Below the pieces are notes generated by a model. The model was not told the origin of the DNA and ran no database searches. It saw only the letters and a list, made by a program, of their open reading frames with translations. Position numbers and translations under genes: made by a program. A stretch of DNA of 49,187 bases, taken from positions 1 through 49,187 of the forward strand of contig JAUWZD010000024.1 of the NCBI GenBank assembly GCA_030615505.1, in the 5' to 3' direction. Numbering within the stretch: the stretch's first letter is position 1; the number at the start of each line of letters is the position of its first letter. Of the stretch, positions 16,442 to 24,182 are shown piece after piece. This stretch comes from Spirochaetales bacterium (GTDB lineage Bacteria; Spirochaetota; Spirochaetia; SZUA-6; DRHE01).

Positions 16442-17608
16442 TTGAGCAATAATTATGATGTGATAGTAATCGGCGGTGGAAGCGTCGGAGTTCCGACAGC
16501 ATTGTTCCTGACCCTGGAAGGTCAAAAAGTCCTGGTAGTGGAATCGAAATCAGCGGTGGGCCAGGGCCAGAACAAGGCGGCTATCGGCGGCGTTCGTGCC
16601 ACTCATTCCGATACGGCTAAAATCCTCATCTGCCGGGAGAGCTTACGCATCTTCAGTGAATGGGAGGAAACCTACGGGCACAACATTGGATGGAAGAAGG
16701 GCGGATATTGCTTTCCCGTATACAGATCACGCGAAGAGAATATTCTCAAATCCCTCCTCCCTATTCAGAAGTCCCACAGGCTGAATATTGACTGGCAGGA
16801 TGCCAACGGTATCAAAGAAATCATACCCGGGATCAGGCCGGAGGGATTGATTGGGGGTACGTTTTCACCCGATGACGGTCAGGTCTCGTCGCTGCTCGCG
16901 ATCGATGCGATGTTCCGTGTATCGAAAGACAGGGGCTGCACTTATCGTTTCCGCGAGAAGGTGCTGGAGTTTTTGATTGAACGCGGTCGCGTGAAAGGCA
17001 TCAAGAGCGAAAAGGATACGTATTATGCGCCTGTAATAGTGAATGCAGCAGGCGCCGGTGCAATGCAGGTCGGGAAACTGGCGGGACTGGACATTCCGGT
17101 AACCACAGACAGCCACGAGGCAGGGATCTCTGCGCCAGTGGAACAGTTCCTGGGTCCCCTGGTTGTTGACCTGCGCCCTGGACCCGAAGGGAAAACATCC
17201 AATTTCTACTTCGCCCAGAACCACAAAGGATCTATTATTTTTTGTTACACTCCGAGCAAATTGTTTATAGGAACCAACAGGGAACCGACTTCCGAGTTTT
17301 TGCCAATACTTGCCCGGCGAATGGTCAGTCTGTTGCCACGTTTAAAGAATATGCTCATTCGGCGTGTCTGGAGGGGACTGTACCCTATGACGCCTGACGG
17401 ACTTCCGATATGTGACTGTGTACGCGAGGTCGAAGGGTTGTACCTTGCAGTGGGTATGTGTGGGCAGGGCTTCATGATGGGACCGGGCGTGGGTCGGAAC
17501 ATTATGAACCTTATCCTTCACGGGACCCCGTTGGTGGCGCTAAATATATTTAATACATTGAGTTTCTACCGGGATTTCTACTCCTCAAAAAAAGAAGTGC
17601 TGAAATAA
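16442..17608 (+). CDS. Proline dehydrogenase beta-like FAD oxidoreductase (DAO/SoxB/HcnC family)
   Basis: Probable catalytic subunit, oxidising the C-N bond of proline to 1-pyrroline-5-carboxylate. 388 aa of the D-amino-acid-oxidase fold: Rossmann VIVIGGGSVGVPTA at 8, acidic Glu at the end of strand 2 (VVESKS), and GQNKAAIGGVRATHSDTAKI (about 42-61), the region after the FAD motif that is well conserved in proline dehydrogenase beta subunits. Near the C-terminus are TPDGLPI and GMCGQGFMMGPGVGRNI, typical of the glycine/sarcosine oxidase and PDH-beta group. The start is TTG at 16442 preceded by AAGGAAG. It ends the operon, with a candidate terminator 50 bp downstream. The P5C dehydrogenase in the same operon favours proline; other cyclic amino acids such as hydroxyproline are possible. 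Confidence 0.87.
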   Translation: MSNNYDVIVIGGGSVGVPTALFLTLEGQKVLVVESKSAVGQGQNKAAIGGVRATHSDTAKILICRESLRIFSEWEETYGHNIGWKKGGYCFPVYRSREENILKSLLPIQKSHRLNIDWQDANGIKEIIPGIRPEGLIGGTFSPDDGQVSSLLAIDAMFRVSKDRGCTYRFREKVLEFLIERGRVKGIKSEKDTYYAPVIVNAAGAGAMQVGKLAGLDIPVTTDSHEAGISAPVEQFLGPLVVDLRPGPEGKTSNFYFAQNHKGSIIFCYTPSKLFIGTNREPTSEFLPILARRMVSLLPRLKNMLIRRVWRGLYPMTPDGLPICDCVREVEGLYLAVGMCGQGFMMGPGVGRNIMNLILHGTPLVALNIFNTLSFYRDFYSSKKEVLK

Positions 17609-17658
17609 TTTACCGGATAGCCTATTCATCTCTTTTTGAGCGAGAGACCGGAAAATAG

Positions 17659-17678
17659 ATGAGTATCTCATTTTTTTT
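17659..17678 (+). terminator. Candidate terminator of the proline operon
   Basis: ATGAG-TAT-CTCAT forms a short 5-bp stem followed by eight T. The stem is weak, so efficiency is uncertain, but the place (50 bp after the last gene) is right. Its T-run touches the -35 box of the next promoter. Confidence 0.45.
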
Positions 17679-17704
17679 GGCTTGTAAACGGCTCAGATTA
17701 TACT
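17677..17704 (+). promoter_or_regulatory. Predicted promoter of the PEBP gene
   Basis: TTGGCT, 16-bp spacer, TATACT. The predicted start point lies only about 6 bp before the ATG at 17717 and there is no Shine-Dalgarno sequence, so the mRNA would be nearly leaderless. Confidence 0.45.
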
Positions 17705-17716
17705 ATCATTAAATGT

Positions 17717-18265
17717 ATGAAGAAGTATTTAATTCCCATACAGCTATTTTTGCTTCTGTTGTATTCTTATGGAGTGTGGGGAGAAGGGGGAAACAGTAAC
17801 ATGGCTTTCACCATTCGCAGCACCGCCATATCAGCAGGGGGTGCTATTGCAAGCATCTATACCTGTGATGATCGGGACATATCGCCTCCCTTAAGCTGGG
17901 AGAATCCACCTGATGGAACGGAGAGCTTTATTCTGATCTGCGACGATCCGGATGCGCCCATGGGTACCTGGGTCCACTGGGTAATCTACAATATCCCGGG
18001 AAGCGTACGGAGCCTGCAGGAGGGCTTCCCAACCACACCGGAGCTCAAGGACGGCACCTTACAGGGGGAAAATGACTTCGGCCGGATCGGTTACGGGGGT
18101 CCCTGTCCGCCCCGGGGAAAGCCTCACCGTTACTTTTTCAAACTATACGCTCTAAATAAGAAGCCTAAAGTCTCATCTGGGCTCACAAAGAGGGATATAT
18201 TTCGGGCTGCTAAGGATCATATTATCGGTCAGGCTGAATTTTTTGGAAAGTACGCACGCAGCTGA
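17717..18265 (+). CDS. Exported YbhB/YbcL-family (Raf kinase inhibitor-like, PEBP) protein
   Basis: 182 aa with a signal peptide (MKKYLIPIQLFLLLLYSYGVWG). The mature part is a complete PEBP fold: YTCDDRDISPPLSWENPP (about 48-65) with the phosphate-pocket DDPDAPMGTWVHW (about 75-87), then GYGGPCPPRGKPHRYFFKLYAL (about 135-155), the family's G-Y-x-G-P-x-P-P-x-G-x-H-R motif. Bacterial members lie in the periplasm or cytoplasm and bind small anions; their physiological role is generally unknown. ATG at 17717 gives the signal peptide. A second in-frame ATG at about 17801 is preceded by a G-rich, SD-like stretch and would give a cytoplasmic form. It converges on the minus-strand Mth938/ugp operon. 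Confidence 0.92.
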   Translation: MKKYLIPIQLFLLLLYSYGVWGEGGNSNMAFTIRSTAISAGGAIASIYTCDDRDISPPLSWENPPDGTESFILICDDPDAPMGTWVHWVIYNIPGSVRSLQEGFPTTPELKDGTLQGENDFGRIGYGGPCPPRGKPHRYFFKLYALNKKPKVSSGLTKRDIFRAAKDHIIGQAEFFGKYARS

Positions 18266-18280
18266 TTCCTGCTTCGGTAT

Positions 18281-18619
18281 TCAGCAGGTTAGATGAAGTG
18301 CTGCAACTGTTCTTCTCTTTCTATGCAGCTCGTTATATAGTCTGACGGCTTTTTCTGTCCCCGAGACATAGACCTCAATTCCGGCCTTGCCGATCTTGTG
18401 TTGAATGCTCGCAGGGACTTTCATAAGCCCTGGCTCGCCCTGCCCGATTATAAGCACATCCGGACTGTAATCGATAATATCCTGAATATCCTGAAGGCAA
18501 AGATTATGCCCCTCTTTTCTCCACCAGGAAGCATCCACCCTGTCCGGAAAGATCTTAACATCAGAACGAAAGCTTCGACCGTTAATTGTTATTTTTCCGA
18601 ATTCATAGGAATCAATCAT
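18281..18619 (-). CDS. Mth938-like domain (DUF498/NDUFAF3-type) protein
   Basis: 112 aa forming the small alpha/beta Mth938 fold. Recognisable features are the N-terminal FGKITINGRSFRSDVKIFP, W-x-R-x-x-GH-x-L (WWRKEGHNLCLQDI, about 32-45), the central PDVLIIGQGEPGLMKVP (about 53-69) and the terminal YNELHRKRRTVAALHLTC, in which the RRTVAALHLTC end is highly typical. In mitochondria the homologue NDUFAF3 helps assemble complex I; the bacterial function is not established. It begins 3 bp after the ugpE stop, so it is the last gene of the ugp-type operon, a link with transport that is probably only transcriptional. Confidence 0.9.
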   Translation of the reverse strand: MIDSYEFGKITINGRSFRSDVKIFPDRVDASWWRKEGHNLCLQDIQDIIDYSPDVLIIGQGEPGLMKVPASIQHKIGKAGIEVYVSGTEKAVRLYNELHRKRRTVAALHLTC

Positions 18620-18622
18620 TGT

Positions 18623-19453
18623 TTATTTCTCCTCAGCTAAAGACAGACCCTTAATCAGACTGCTTTGAAAAACAATAAGAATAATAAGCGGAGGAATCAT
18701 TGCAAGAACTGTACCTGCCATAACGATATTCCAGTCAACGGCTGCATCCGTATCGATAAGCTGCTTTAATCCAATTTGAATGACCCTGGTTGCCTCAGCA
18801 TTGGCAACAATAAGGGGCCAGAGGTACTGATTCCAGATATAGATAAATTCTATCAGGAAAAGTGCAGCAATATTTGTCTTAGAAATCGGCACCACAATGT
18901 ACCATAGAAACTGCATGGGTTTTACCCCGTCTACCCTGGAGGCATCTGCTAAGGATGTCGGTATCATCATATAGAGCTGGCGAAACAGAAGGGTTCCCGT
19001 AGCACTGGCAAAAAAAGGAATAGTGAGGGCCCAATAGGTATCCACCCACCCAAAATGGGTCATGAGCATGTATGTGGGAACGATGCGCACGGGGAGCGGG
19101 AGCATGTGGGTGATAAGTATCATTATGAAAAAGAATGTTTTCCCCTTAAAATCGAAATAGACAAAGGCAAAGCCTGCAATAATACTTAAGACTATTTTTC
19201 CGACAGCAACGGTCAGAGAAATGAAGGATGAATTAAAAAGGAGCCTGCCGAGATTCCCCGTAATCCAGGCATCTCTATAATTATCCGGCGAACCCGTACC
19301 CGGTAGAATTCTCGGGGGAAAGCGAAAATACTCCTTACTGGTCTGGGTGCTTACTGTAAGTGCATAGACCATGGGAAAAAGAACAACAAATACAACAATG
19401 ATCATGACCAGGTGAGATGTAAAATTGCTCCACGATTTCCTTGATATTCTCAT
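18623..19453 (-). CDS. ugpE: Carbohydrate/glycerol-3-phosphate ABC transporter permease, UgpE/MalG-like
   Basis: 276 aa with six membrane helices. The cytoplasmic EAA loop that docks the ATPase reads SLADASRVDGVKPMQFLWYIVVP (about 170-192), matching the EAA---G consensus of the MalG class. It is one of the two permease subunits of an importer whose other parts are the next two genes upstream. It starts 3 bp after the ugpA-like stop. No ATPase gene is linked; such systems often use a shared MsmX/UgpC-type ATPase encoded elsewhere. Assignment to glycerol 3-phosphate rather than a sugar is inferred from the GlpA-like genes a few kilobases away. Confidence 0.85.
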   Translation of the reverse strand: MRISRKSWSNFTSHLVMIIVVFVVLFPMVYALTVSTQTSKEYFRFPPRILPGTGSPDNYRDAWITGNLGRLLFNSSFISLTVAVGKIVLSIIAGFAFVYFDFKGKTFFFIMILITHMLPLPVRIVPTYMLMTHFGWVDTYWALTIPFFASATGTLLFRQLYMMIPTSLADASRVDGVKPMQFLWYIVVPISKTNIAALFLIEFIYIWNQYLWPLIVANAEATRVIQIGLKQLIDTDAAVDWNIVMAGTVLAMIPPLIILIVFQSSLIKGLSLAEEK

Positions 19454-19456
19454 ATT

Positions 19457-20344
19457 TCAGGTTCCGTAAAATACTCTTCTTTCTGCAAACTTGAACTGAA
19501 GAAGCATGACTGAGGAAACAATAATAAGAAGCATAATGGATTGGGCCGAGGCATATCCTACATTCATGGAAATAAAACCGTCTCTGTAGAGCTTATAGAC
19601 TAAAAGGTATGTTGCCCTTCCCGGACCACCCTCTGTGACAACATGGAGAAGACCGAAGAGCTGGAAGAAAGCGTAGAGGGTATTCATGACCAGAAGGAAA
19701 AAAGTAGTGGGCGATAGAAGGGGAAAGATAACCCTCCAGAAACTTCTCCATTTTCCCGCACCGTCAATAATCGCAGCCTCTATAATCTCGCCGGGCACCC
19801 CCTGAAGTCCGGCGAGGAAGAAGATGATGTTGTAGCCGAGCATTTTCCAGGTCGCTGTTATTGTAATAAAAATCACGGCATGAGTACTGTTGTTGAAATA
19901 GGTAAAAGTGATGCCGAATACACGTTCAAGTATGTTTGTAATAACGCCTATAGAAGGATCAAACATCAAGGCCCATATAATACCCGTTATGGCAGGAGAA
20001 AGCGCATAGGGCCAGATCAGAAGGGTGCGGTAAACGTTAAAGAGCTTAAGCTTTTTATTGGCCACAGTAGCAATGGCAAGGCTGATGCCCAGTCCAAAAA
20101 AAACCACGCAAACCGTAAAAGAGAAGCTCAGCACCAAGGAACCGATGTACTCAGAATCCTGGAATAATCTTACAAAGTTATTCATACCCACAAAATATTT
20201 TTTTGTGCCGGTGATATTAAGACGAAAAAAGCTGTAATAGAGGCTTTCTGCACCAGGAATAATAAAGAAAATGAAAACAATAATTATACTCGGTGAGAGC
20301 AGGAGATATGGCAGCCACTTACTCGATTTAAAGGTAGTCTGCAA
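19457..20344 (-). CDS. ugpA: Carbohydrate/glycerol-3-phosphate ABC transporter permease, UgpA/MalF-like
   Basis: 295 aa, six predicted membrane helices beginning WLPYLLLSPSIIIVFIFFIIPG at about 10. The EAA loop is EIIEAAIIDGAGKWRSFWRVIFP (about 187-209). The extracytoplasmic loop between helices 1 and 2 has YYSFFRLNITGTKKYFVGMNNF, typical of the MalF/UgpA group. It forms a heterodimer with the downstream UgpE-like subunit. A strong hairpin with a T-run lies between this gene and the binding-protein gene upstream, which would limit permease expression relative to the binding protein. Confidence 0.86.
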   Translation of the reverse strand: MQTTFKSSKWLPYLLLSPSIIIVFIFFIIPGAESLYYSFFRLNITGTKKYFVGMNNFVRLFQDSEYIGSLVLSFSFTVCVVFFGLGISLAIATVANKKLKLFNVYRTLLIWPYALSPAITGIIWALMFDPSIGVITNILERVFGITFTYFNNSTHAVIFITITATWKMLGYNIIFFLAGLQGVPGEIIEAAIIDGAGKWRSFWRVIFPLLSPTTFFLLVMNTLYAFFQLFGLLHVVTEGGPGRATYLLVYKLYRDGFISMNVGYASAQSIMLLIIVSSVMLLQFKFAERRVFYGT

Positions 20345-20362
20345 ACGTAATCCTTGCTTTAT

Positions 20363-20400
20363 AAAAAAATATGGGCAGAAAAATGATCTTCCTGCCCATA
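20363..20400 (-). terminator. Attenuating hairpin between binding-protein and permease genes
   Basis: On the minus strand TATGGGCAG and CTGCCCATA pair (9 bp, extendable to about 12 with GAA/TTT) around a short loop and are followed by seven T. This Rho-independent terminator after the binding-protein gene would allow partial read-through, a common way to make excess binding protein. Confidence 0.75.
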
Positions 20401-20418
20401 CTATCTCATGAAAAAACT

Positions 20419-21762
20419 TTATTCAACCATAGATAGATAATCTTTAAGCACCTGATCGCTTTTTGCCTTTGCATCATCAAGGATTGCTTTGGGATCCTTC
20501 ATGTTTACGACGATCTCCTCTATTGCAGTCTGCGTTATATCTCTTATCTGTACAAAATTGCCGAGCAGAACACCAGTGGCCGCGACCGTGCTCTTTCCAC
20601 TCAGGATCTGGTCAAATGCGGTTCTGAACCTGGGCTCCTTCTCAAACCATCCCTCTTCTATCAGCGCCTCGAAGGCCTTGTTGTTCACCGGGAAATAACC
20701 TGTACCCTTGTGCCAGGTAATTGCATTCTCTGTTCTGAACAGGAACTGGAGGAATTTCCAGGCAGCGGCATTTACCTCATCCGAATGGCCCTTCATCAGC
20801 CATAGACTTCCTCCTCCAATAACACTGTTTCCCTTAGGATATCCTGACATCCTGGGAAGGAATGCAGTGCCAAGGTCGAAATTCGACTTTTTTATATTTC
20901 CCCCCAGGCTTGAGGTAGACTGCATAAGCATTCCAAACTGACCGGCAACAAAGGGAGCGTTCGCACTGTACTCTCTACCGCCGTAGAAAAGAACGCGGTC
21001 CTTTGACCATCTCTGCCATTCAGTAAGGATTTTTACGCCAAACGCCTTATTAAACAGAACCTCCGATGCCCTTTTTCCACTTCTTCCATTGTCATTGTTT
21101 GCATAAAGCTGATCGTGGTAGGCGTGCATCTGTTCGAAAATCCAGCCGGGCCATCCTAAGGATAAACCGCCCTTGGCGATACCGGTATCTACCATTTTCT
21201 TGCCGATACTGTACAAATCGTCATATGTCTCCGGCGGCTTTTCCGGATTAAATCCGGCCTCTTTAAAAAGATCCTTGTTGTAATAGAGCATAGCGGTTGA
21301 GCTGTTAAAGGGCATACTGTACATCTTACCACCCACGCTGTAGTACTTGAATATTGGCTGAACCACATCACCGAAGTCGACTTCTCCCTTGTTAAGCAAG
21401 TAAACCGGAATAATTGCCCCGGAATCGAGCATTGTCTGAGTGCCGACTTCATATGACTGCAGTAATACCGGGGGTTTGCCCGCCTTAACCGATGCAAGAC
21501 CCTTGGTAACTGTTTCCGCATAGCTTCCGGAGTAAACAGCCTCAACCTTGATAGCGGGGAATTCCTTATTGAAGCTTTCCACCAGGGCTTCTACAACTTT
21601 CCCCCTGCTTCCCGACATGGCGTGCCAGAAAGTTACAGTACCCCTGGCCTGTACACCCGCAGGCAGCTCATAGACCTCCTCTTCCTTCTCCTACTGCGGA
21701 GCTGCAAATACAAGAGCAGGTAGAAAGATAAAGATTGTGAGAATAAAAATTAAGCTTTTCAT
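20419..21762 (-). pseudogene. ugpB: UgpB-like extracellular solute-binding protein, amber codon after the signal peptide
   Basis: ATG at 21762 behind AGGAGG begins a signal peptide (MKSLIFILTIFIFLPALVFA). Three codons later the frame meets TAG at 21691-21693, then continues EKEEEVYELP, TVTFWHAMSG and a complete family-1 binding protein to 20419 (about 447 codons in all). The body is normal: RGKVVEALVESFNKEFP, PPVLLQSYEVGTQ, YYNKDLFKEAGFNPEKPPETYDDL, and AAWKFLQFL near the end. It resembles UgpB of the glycerol-3-phosphate importer. The stop is one C-to-T change from CAG (Gln). Without suppression the exported protein cannot be made, since the next Met (21618) would give a form without signal peptide. 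A sequencing error is possible because promoter, RBS and body look intact. Confidence 0.85.
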
Positions 21763-21789
21763 AAAACCTCCTTGAATTTTTATAAAATC

Positions 21790-21817
21790 ATTATAGGCTG
21801 ATTTTGCTATAAGTCAA
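21790..21817 (-). promoter_or_regulatory. Strong sigma-70-type promoter of the ugpBAE operon
   Basis: TTGACT, 16-bp spacer, TATAAT on the minus strand, about 28 bp before the ugpB ATG. It is nearly consensus, the best promoter in this part of the window, and supports expression of the operon despite the amber codon. Confidence 0.7.
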
Positions 21818-21868
21818 ATGAAAATTCTTTCTGTACAGGGCTTATTTGTCGAGTTTGCTTGCATTAAC

Positions 21869-22249
21869 ATTAAAATCCTGCTTGGTCTTTTGGTGTTTAT
21901 CATGTCAGCCGGCTTGATTTTTGGCGGAAGTCAGAAAGAAGCGCAGCCGGAGGAAAAAGCTGCAGGGGAGGCGGTTTAACTTAAATTCTACTACCCCGTT
22001 GGAGTAACAGGGCCTTTAGTAGCAATTATTAATGGGATGACAGAGGAGTTTTCCAAAGCAAATCCCGACATAAAAATTGATCCGGTATATACAGGGAACT
22101 ACAATCAAACCATGCAGAAAGTTCAGACAGCGGTTCTTGGCGGAAATCCGCCTGATATAGCTGTGATCGAAATATCCGAATTGTTCAGCCTGCTTGCCAT
22201 GGACTCTATTTCTTTATTACAATTTACAGGTTATCTCCAATTCCTTTAA
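21869..22249 (+). pseudogene. Truncated second solute-binding protein gene (UgpB-like), divergent from ugpB
   Basis: The frame from about 21869 encodes a signal peptide (IKILLGLLVFIMSAGLIFGG) and the spirochaete-like SQKEAQPEEKA, then hits TAA at 21977-21979 (CAA to TAA would explain it). It resumes LKFYYPVGVTGPLVAIINGM and NPDIKIDPVYTGNYNQTMQK up to about 22220. There the homology ends abruptly at a 71-bp stretch copied from the oxidoreductase gene at 25.2 kb. No ATG remains in the expected place (ATT). Start codon, reading frame and three quarters of the gene are therefore lost. It is related to, but not a recent copy of, the neighbouring ugpB. Confidence 0.85.
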
Positions 22250-22294
22250 TTCATCGATAAACCTCTCTGCATACTCAGGCCCCGTTAAATCTTC
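22224..22294. repeat. 71-bp perfect direct repeat (copy 1), duplicate of 25203-25273
   Basis: Identical over 71 bases to 25203-25273, an internal part of the FAD oxidoreductase gene (about residues 64-87 on the minus strand). Flanks differ immediately on both sides. It marks the left border of the AbiE insertion and ends the homology of the truncated binding-protein gene, so it looks like a recombination scar. Confidence 0.95.
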
Positions 22295-22429
22295 CTTTTG
22301 TCTGTCCAAAATGTTCTTCTGATATGGAAATCATCGCAGTCATAATGAACCCCAGTAGGTAAAGGAATCACCGGATTGCCAAGTATATTCTGTAACCCTC
22401 GCTGCTGCATGCTGTTTTGTCCGCAGTCA

Positions 22430-23233
22430 TCATCCGGAACCGAGCAGTCCAACAATTGCACCGGGACTCATAATAGCAGAATCCTGCGTACGCTCAAGGA
22501 AGGGCTCCACGTCTGCTCGAAGTCGTTCGAACCCGACTTCTATGATTTTGGCCGCCAGTGCCCGGCGCCATCCAGACGCCTCCCGGACCAACTCCGGTGC
22601 AGTTTGCGCCAGCGCATTCCTCAACAGCTCGAGATTCGGTTCAGTGGGTGGCTGTTTAGAGCAGTACCAGAGCAGATCGTACCAGTCACGTCCTTTCAAG
22701 AACGGCCGCGTCATTAGTGCATGCACCTTGCCGGCCATGAGTGACGGCAGGTCATGATGCCGCAAAGCAAACATGAGATGGCGTTGCACGACCGTCGTCC
22801 GTGTAACCGCACCGGCAGGAGGATTGCTAACGATTTCGAGTTTAACGGCGATCTTTTGTTCCTGAATCGCTGCCAGCCCAACCTCATGTAAGAGCCGCGA
22901 GATCCTGACCCACGCGGCGTGAACAGTTCCCCGATCATTCCAGGTGACTGTTGCCTCGAATCCAGCGAATGCCAAATCCCGCTTTAGCTTGTCCATCCAG
23001 AGCTTCGGTTTCTAGCCAACCGAATTTTCCAAGGAGAAATCGAGATCCTCGGAAAACCGGGGCAGACCGTGAAGGAATCGAAGAGCGGTTCCGCCGACAA
23101 AGGAAAGGCAGTGAAAGGCCTCCGCCTCGTGCATCGAACGGAGTATGAAGGCTTGAAGGTATTCGCGCACCAGGTTCAGCCTGCCGCCAGGTTCCTGGAC
23201 CATTCGTGCCAGTCGGAGAACTTCCTCTCTCAT
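22430..23233 (-). pseudogene. AbiEii/AbiGii-type nucleotidyltransferase toxin, amber-interrupted
   Basis: A 267-codon frame starting MREEVLRLARMVQE at 23233, overlapping the antitoxin gene stop by 4 bp (ATGA). The first 73 codons hold the nucleotidyltransferase core FVGGTALRFLHGLPRFSEDLDFSL, the GG(T/S)AL and R-x-S-x-D-x-D-F motifs of AbiEii toxins. TAG at 23012-23014 then interrupts before KPKLWMDKLKRDL. The rest is typical: LMAGKVHALMTRPFLKGRDWYDL (about 165-187) with the conserved Lys and R-D-x-Y-D-L. AbiEii toxins transfer nucleotides to tRNA or other targets and give phage abortive infection. Loss of the toxin by nonsense mutation with the antitoxin partly kept is a common decay path. 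Base composition is clearly more GC-rich than the neighbours, a sign of transfer. Confidence 0.88.
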
Positions 23234-23730
23234 GAGTTTCTCTCCGGGTCTTCAACAACGACCGCCCAGTTCTGCACTGCTCTTGAGAGCCTGGGCGAGG
23301 AAAATCGACCTGCGTAGCCCAACAGCTTCTGAAAGTCGATGATGTCGCCCTGCTGGAATCTCATGGCGAGCAGGCGCTCACCTGTCCACTCCCCGGATTC
23401 CAGGTGCCAGTAATCAAGCAGCGCCTTCTCGGGATCCGCCAACCAGATCTGATCGCCCTGCACTTTCTTACGGTCGAACCCAAAAAAGAAACTCTGTTTG
23501 ACATGAGAGTACCGAAAGGTGCCGAGGTGATTTGTGAAGGAACGCGGTACTCTCGGTGTCATGCTGGTGTAGGTGGTTACCATCTCCGGAATAAGCCCGA
23601 AGAAACTCAAGATCCACAGGCCGCTCAGATAGGACGGTCGGTATATCTCGTTGGCTACAAAAAGCGGCGAGAGCACCTGGTGGCGGTATCTATCAGCGAG
23701 CGTGTACATGCCACGCCGTAGCGGCAACAA
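23230..23730 (-). pseudogene. AbiEi-family antitoxin, N-terminus missing
   Basis: 166 codons from a TTG at 23730, lacking the N-terminal winged-helix domain that AbiEi antitoxins use to bind their promoter. What remains begins at the wing end (PLRRGMYTLADRYRHQVLSP) and continues with the C-terminal antitoxin domain: VANEIYRPSYLSGLWILSFF, IPEMVTTYTSMTPRVPRSF, and IWLADPEKALLDYWHL. These are characteristic of the type IV antitoxin. The frame stays open upstream into the 12-bp tandem repeat at 23.77-23.82 kb but the sequence there belongs to the DUF1667 gene. The antitoxin gene was therefore cut at this junction. The start shown is nominal. Confidence 0.8.
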
Positions 23731-23756
23731 CCGGCCGCGTTTGGGGTTACCACCAC

Positions 23757-24182
23757 CTATGATGCTTTTATGCTTCTTAGCATACTTCTTAGCATGCTTC
23801 TCAGCATGCTTCTTGAGGCAATCAGATGGATACCTGTATCCAATATATTTTCAATAATAACCTTTCCCACTTTTACAGGCGCCTTCACCTCTATTCTGTT
23901 AATCACCTTCATACAGGCAAAAATTTTATCTTTGGGAATCGCCCCATCTGTTCTTACCGGCAATCTATTATAAAGAGCGCCTTCAATTTTTACTGTTGTA
24001 GTTAATACCCTGGTAGGATTGGTAAGCTCCTCTATACCGTAGGCCTCCCCTTTTTTACACTCGTTGCCGGAAACACTGTAACCTGATGAGCTGTTCTTAT
24101 CTCTTTTTACAATTATACGGCACCCTACGGGGCAAATAATACAGATAATTTCCTTTGCTTTTGATTCAGATTCAGATCTCAT
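23757..24182 (-). CDS. DUF1667 protein (GlpA/GlpB-like partner) with repeat-derived C-terminal tail
   Basis: 141 aa. The DUF1667 domain begins EIICIICPVGCRIIVKRD (about 10-27), whose CxxC plus later Cys (GNECKKGEAYG) could bind metal or a cluster, and runs through PTRVLTTTVKIEGALYNRLPVRT to IENILDTGIHLIASR (about 111-125). Family members are about 120 aa and always travel with the two flavoproteins upstream; the trio is thought to act in anaerobic glycerol-3-phosphate oxidation. ATGA couples its start to the upstream stop. The last 16 residues (MLRSMLRSMLRSIKAS) are encoded by a 12-bp tandem repeat at the AbiE junction and are not part of the family, so the natural stop has been lost. Confidence 0.88.
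   Translation of the reverse strand: MRSESESKAKEIICIICPVGCRIIVKRDKNSSSGYSVSGNECKKGEAYGIEELTNPTRVLTTTVKIEGALYNRLPVRTDGAIPKDKIFACMKVINRIEVKAPVKVGKVIIENILDTGIHLIASRSMLRSMLRSMLRSIKAS
23770..23817. repeat. 12-bp tandem repeat, four units, at the AbiE/DUF1667 junction
   Basis: Four adjacent units of ATGCTTCTTAGC type (second unit ATACTTCTTAGC, third ATGCTTCTCAGC, fourth ATGCTTCTTGAG). In the minus-strand frame each encodes M-L-R-S and so extends the DUF1667 protein. It lies exactly where DUF1667 homology ends and AbiEi homology begins. Confidence 0.9.

Noticed and set aside
11062..16449. Many long minus-strand reading frames opposite the proline operon
   Set aside because: They mirror the coding strand of strongly supported genes, have no family features and lack ribosome sites.
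22295..22429. Minus-strand frame beginning near 22408 (MQQRGLQNILGNPVIPLPTG)
   Set aside because: Only about 40 codons, no start context and no recognised family; at best another fragment within the insertion border.
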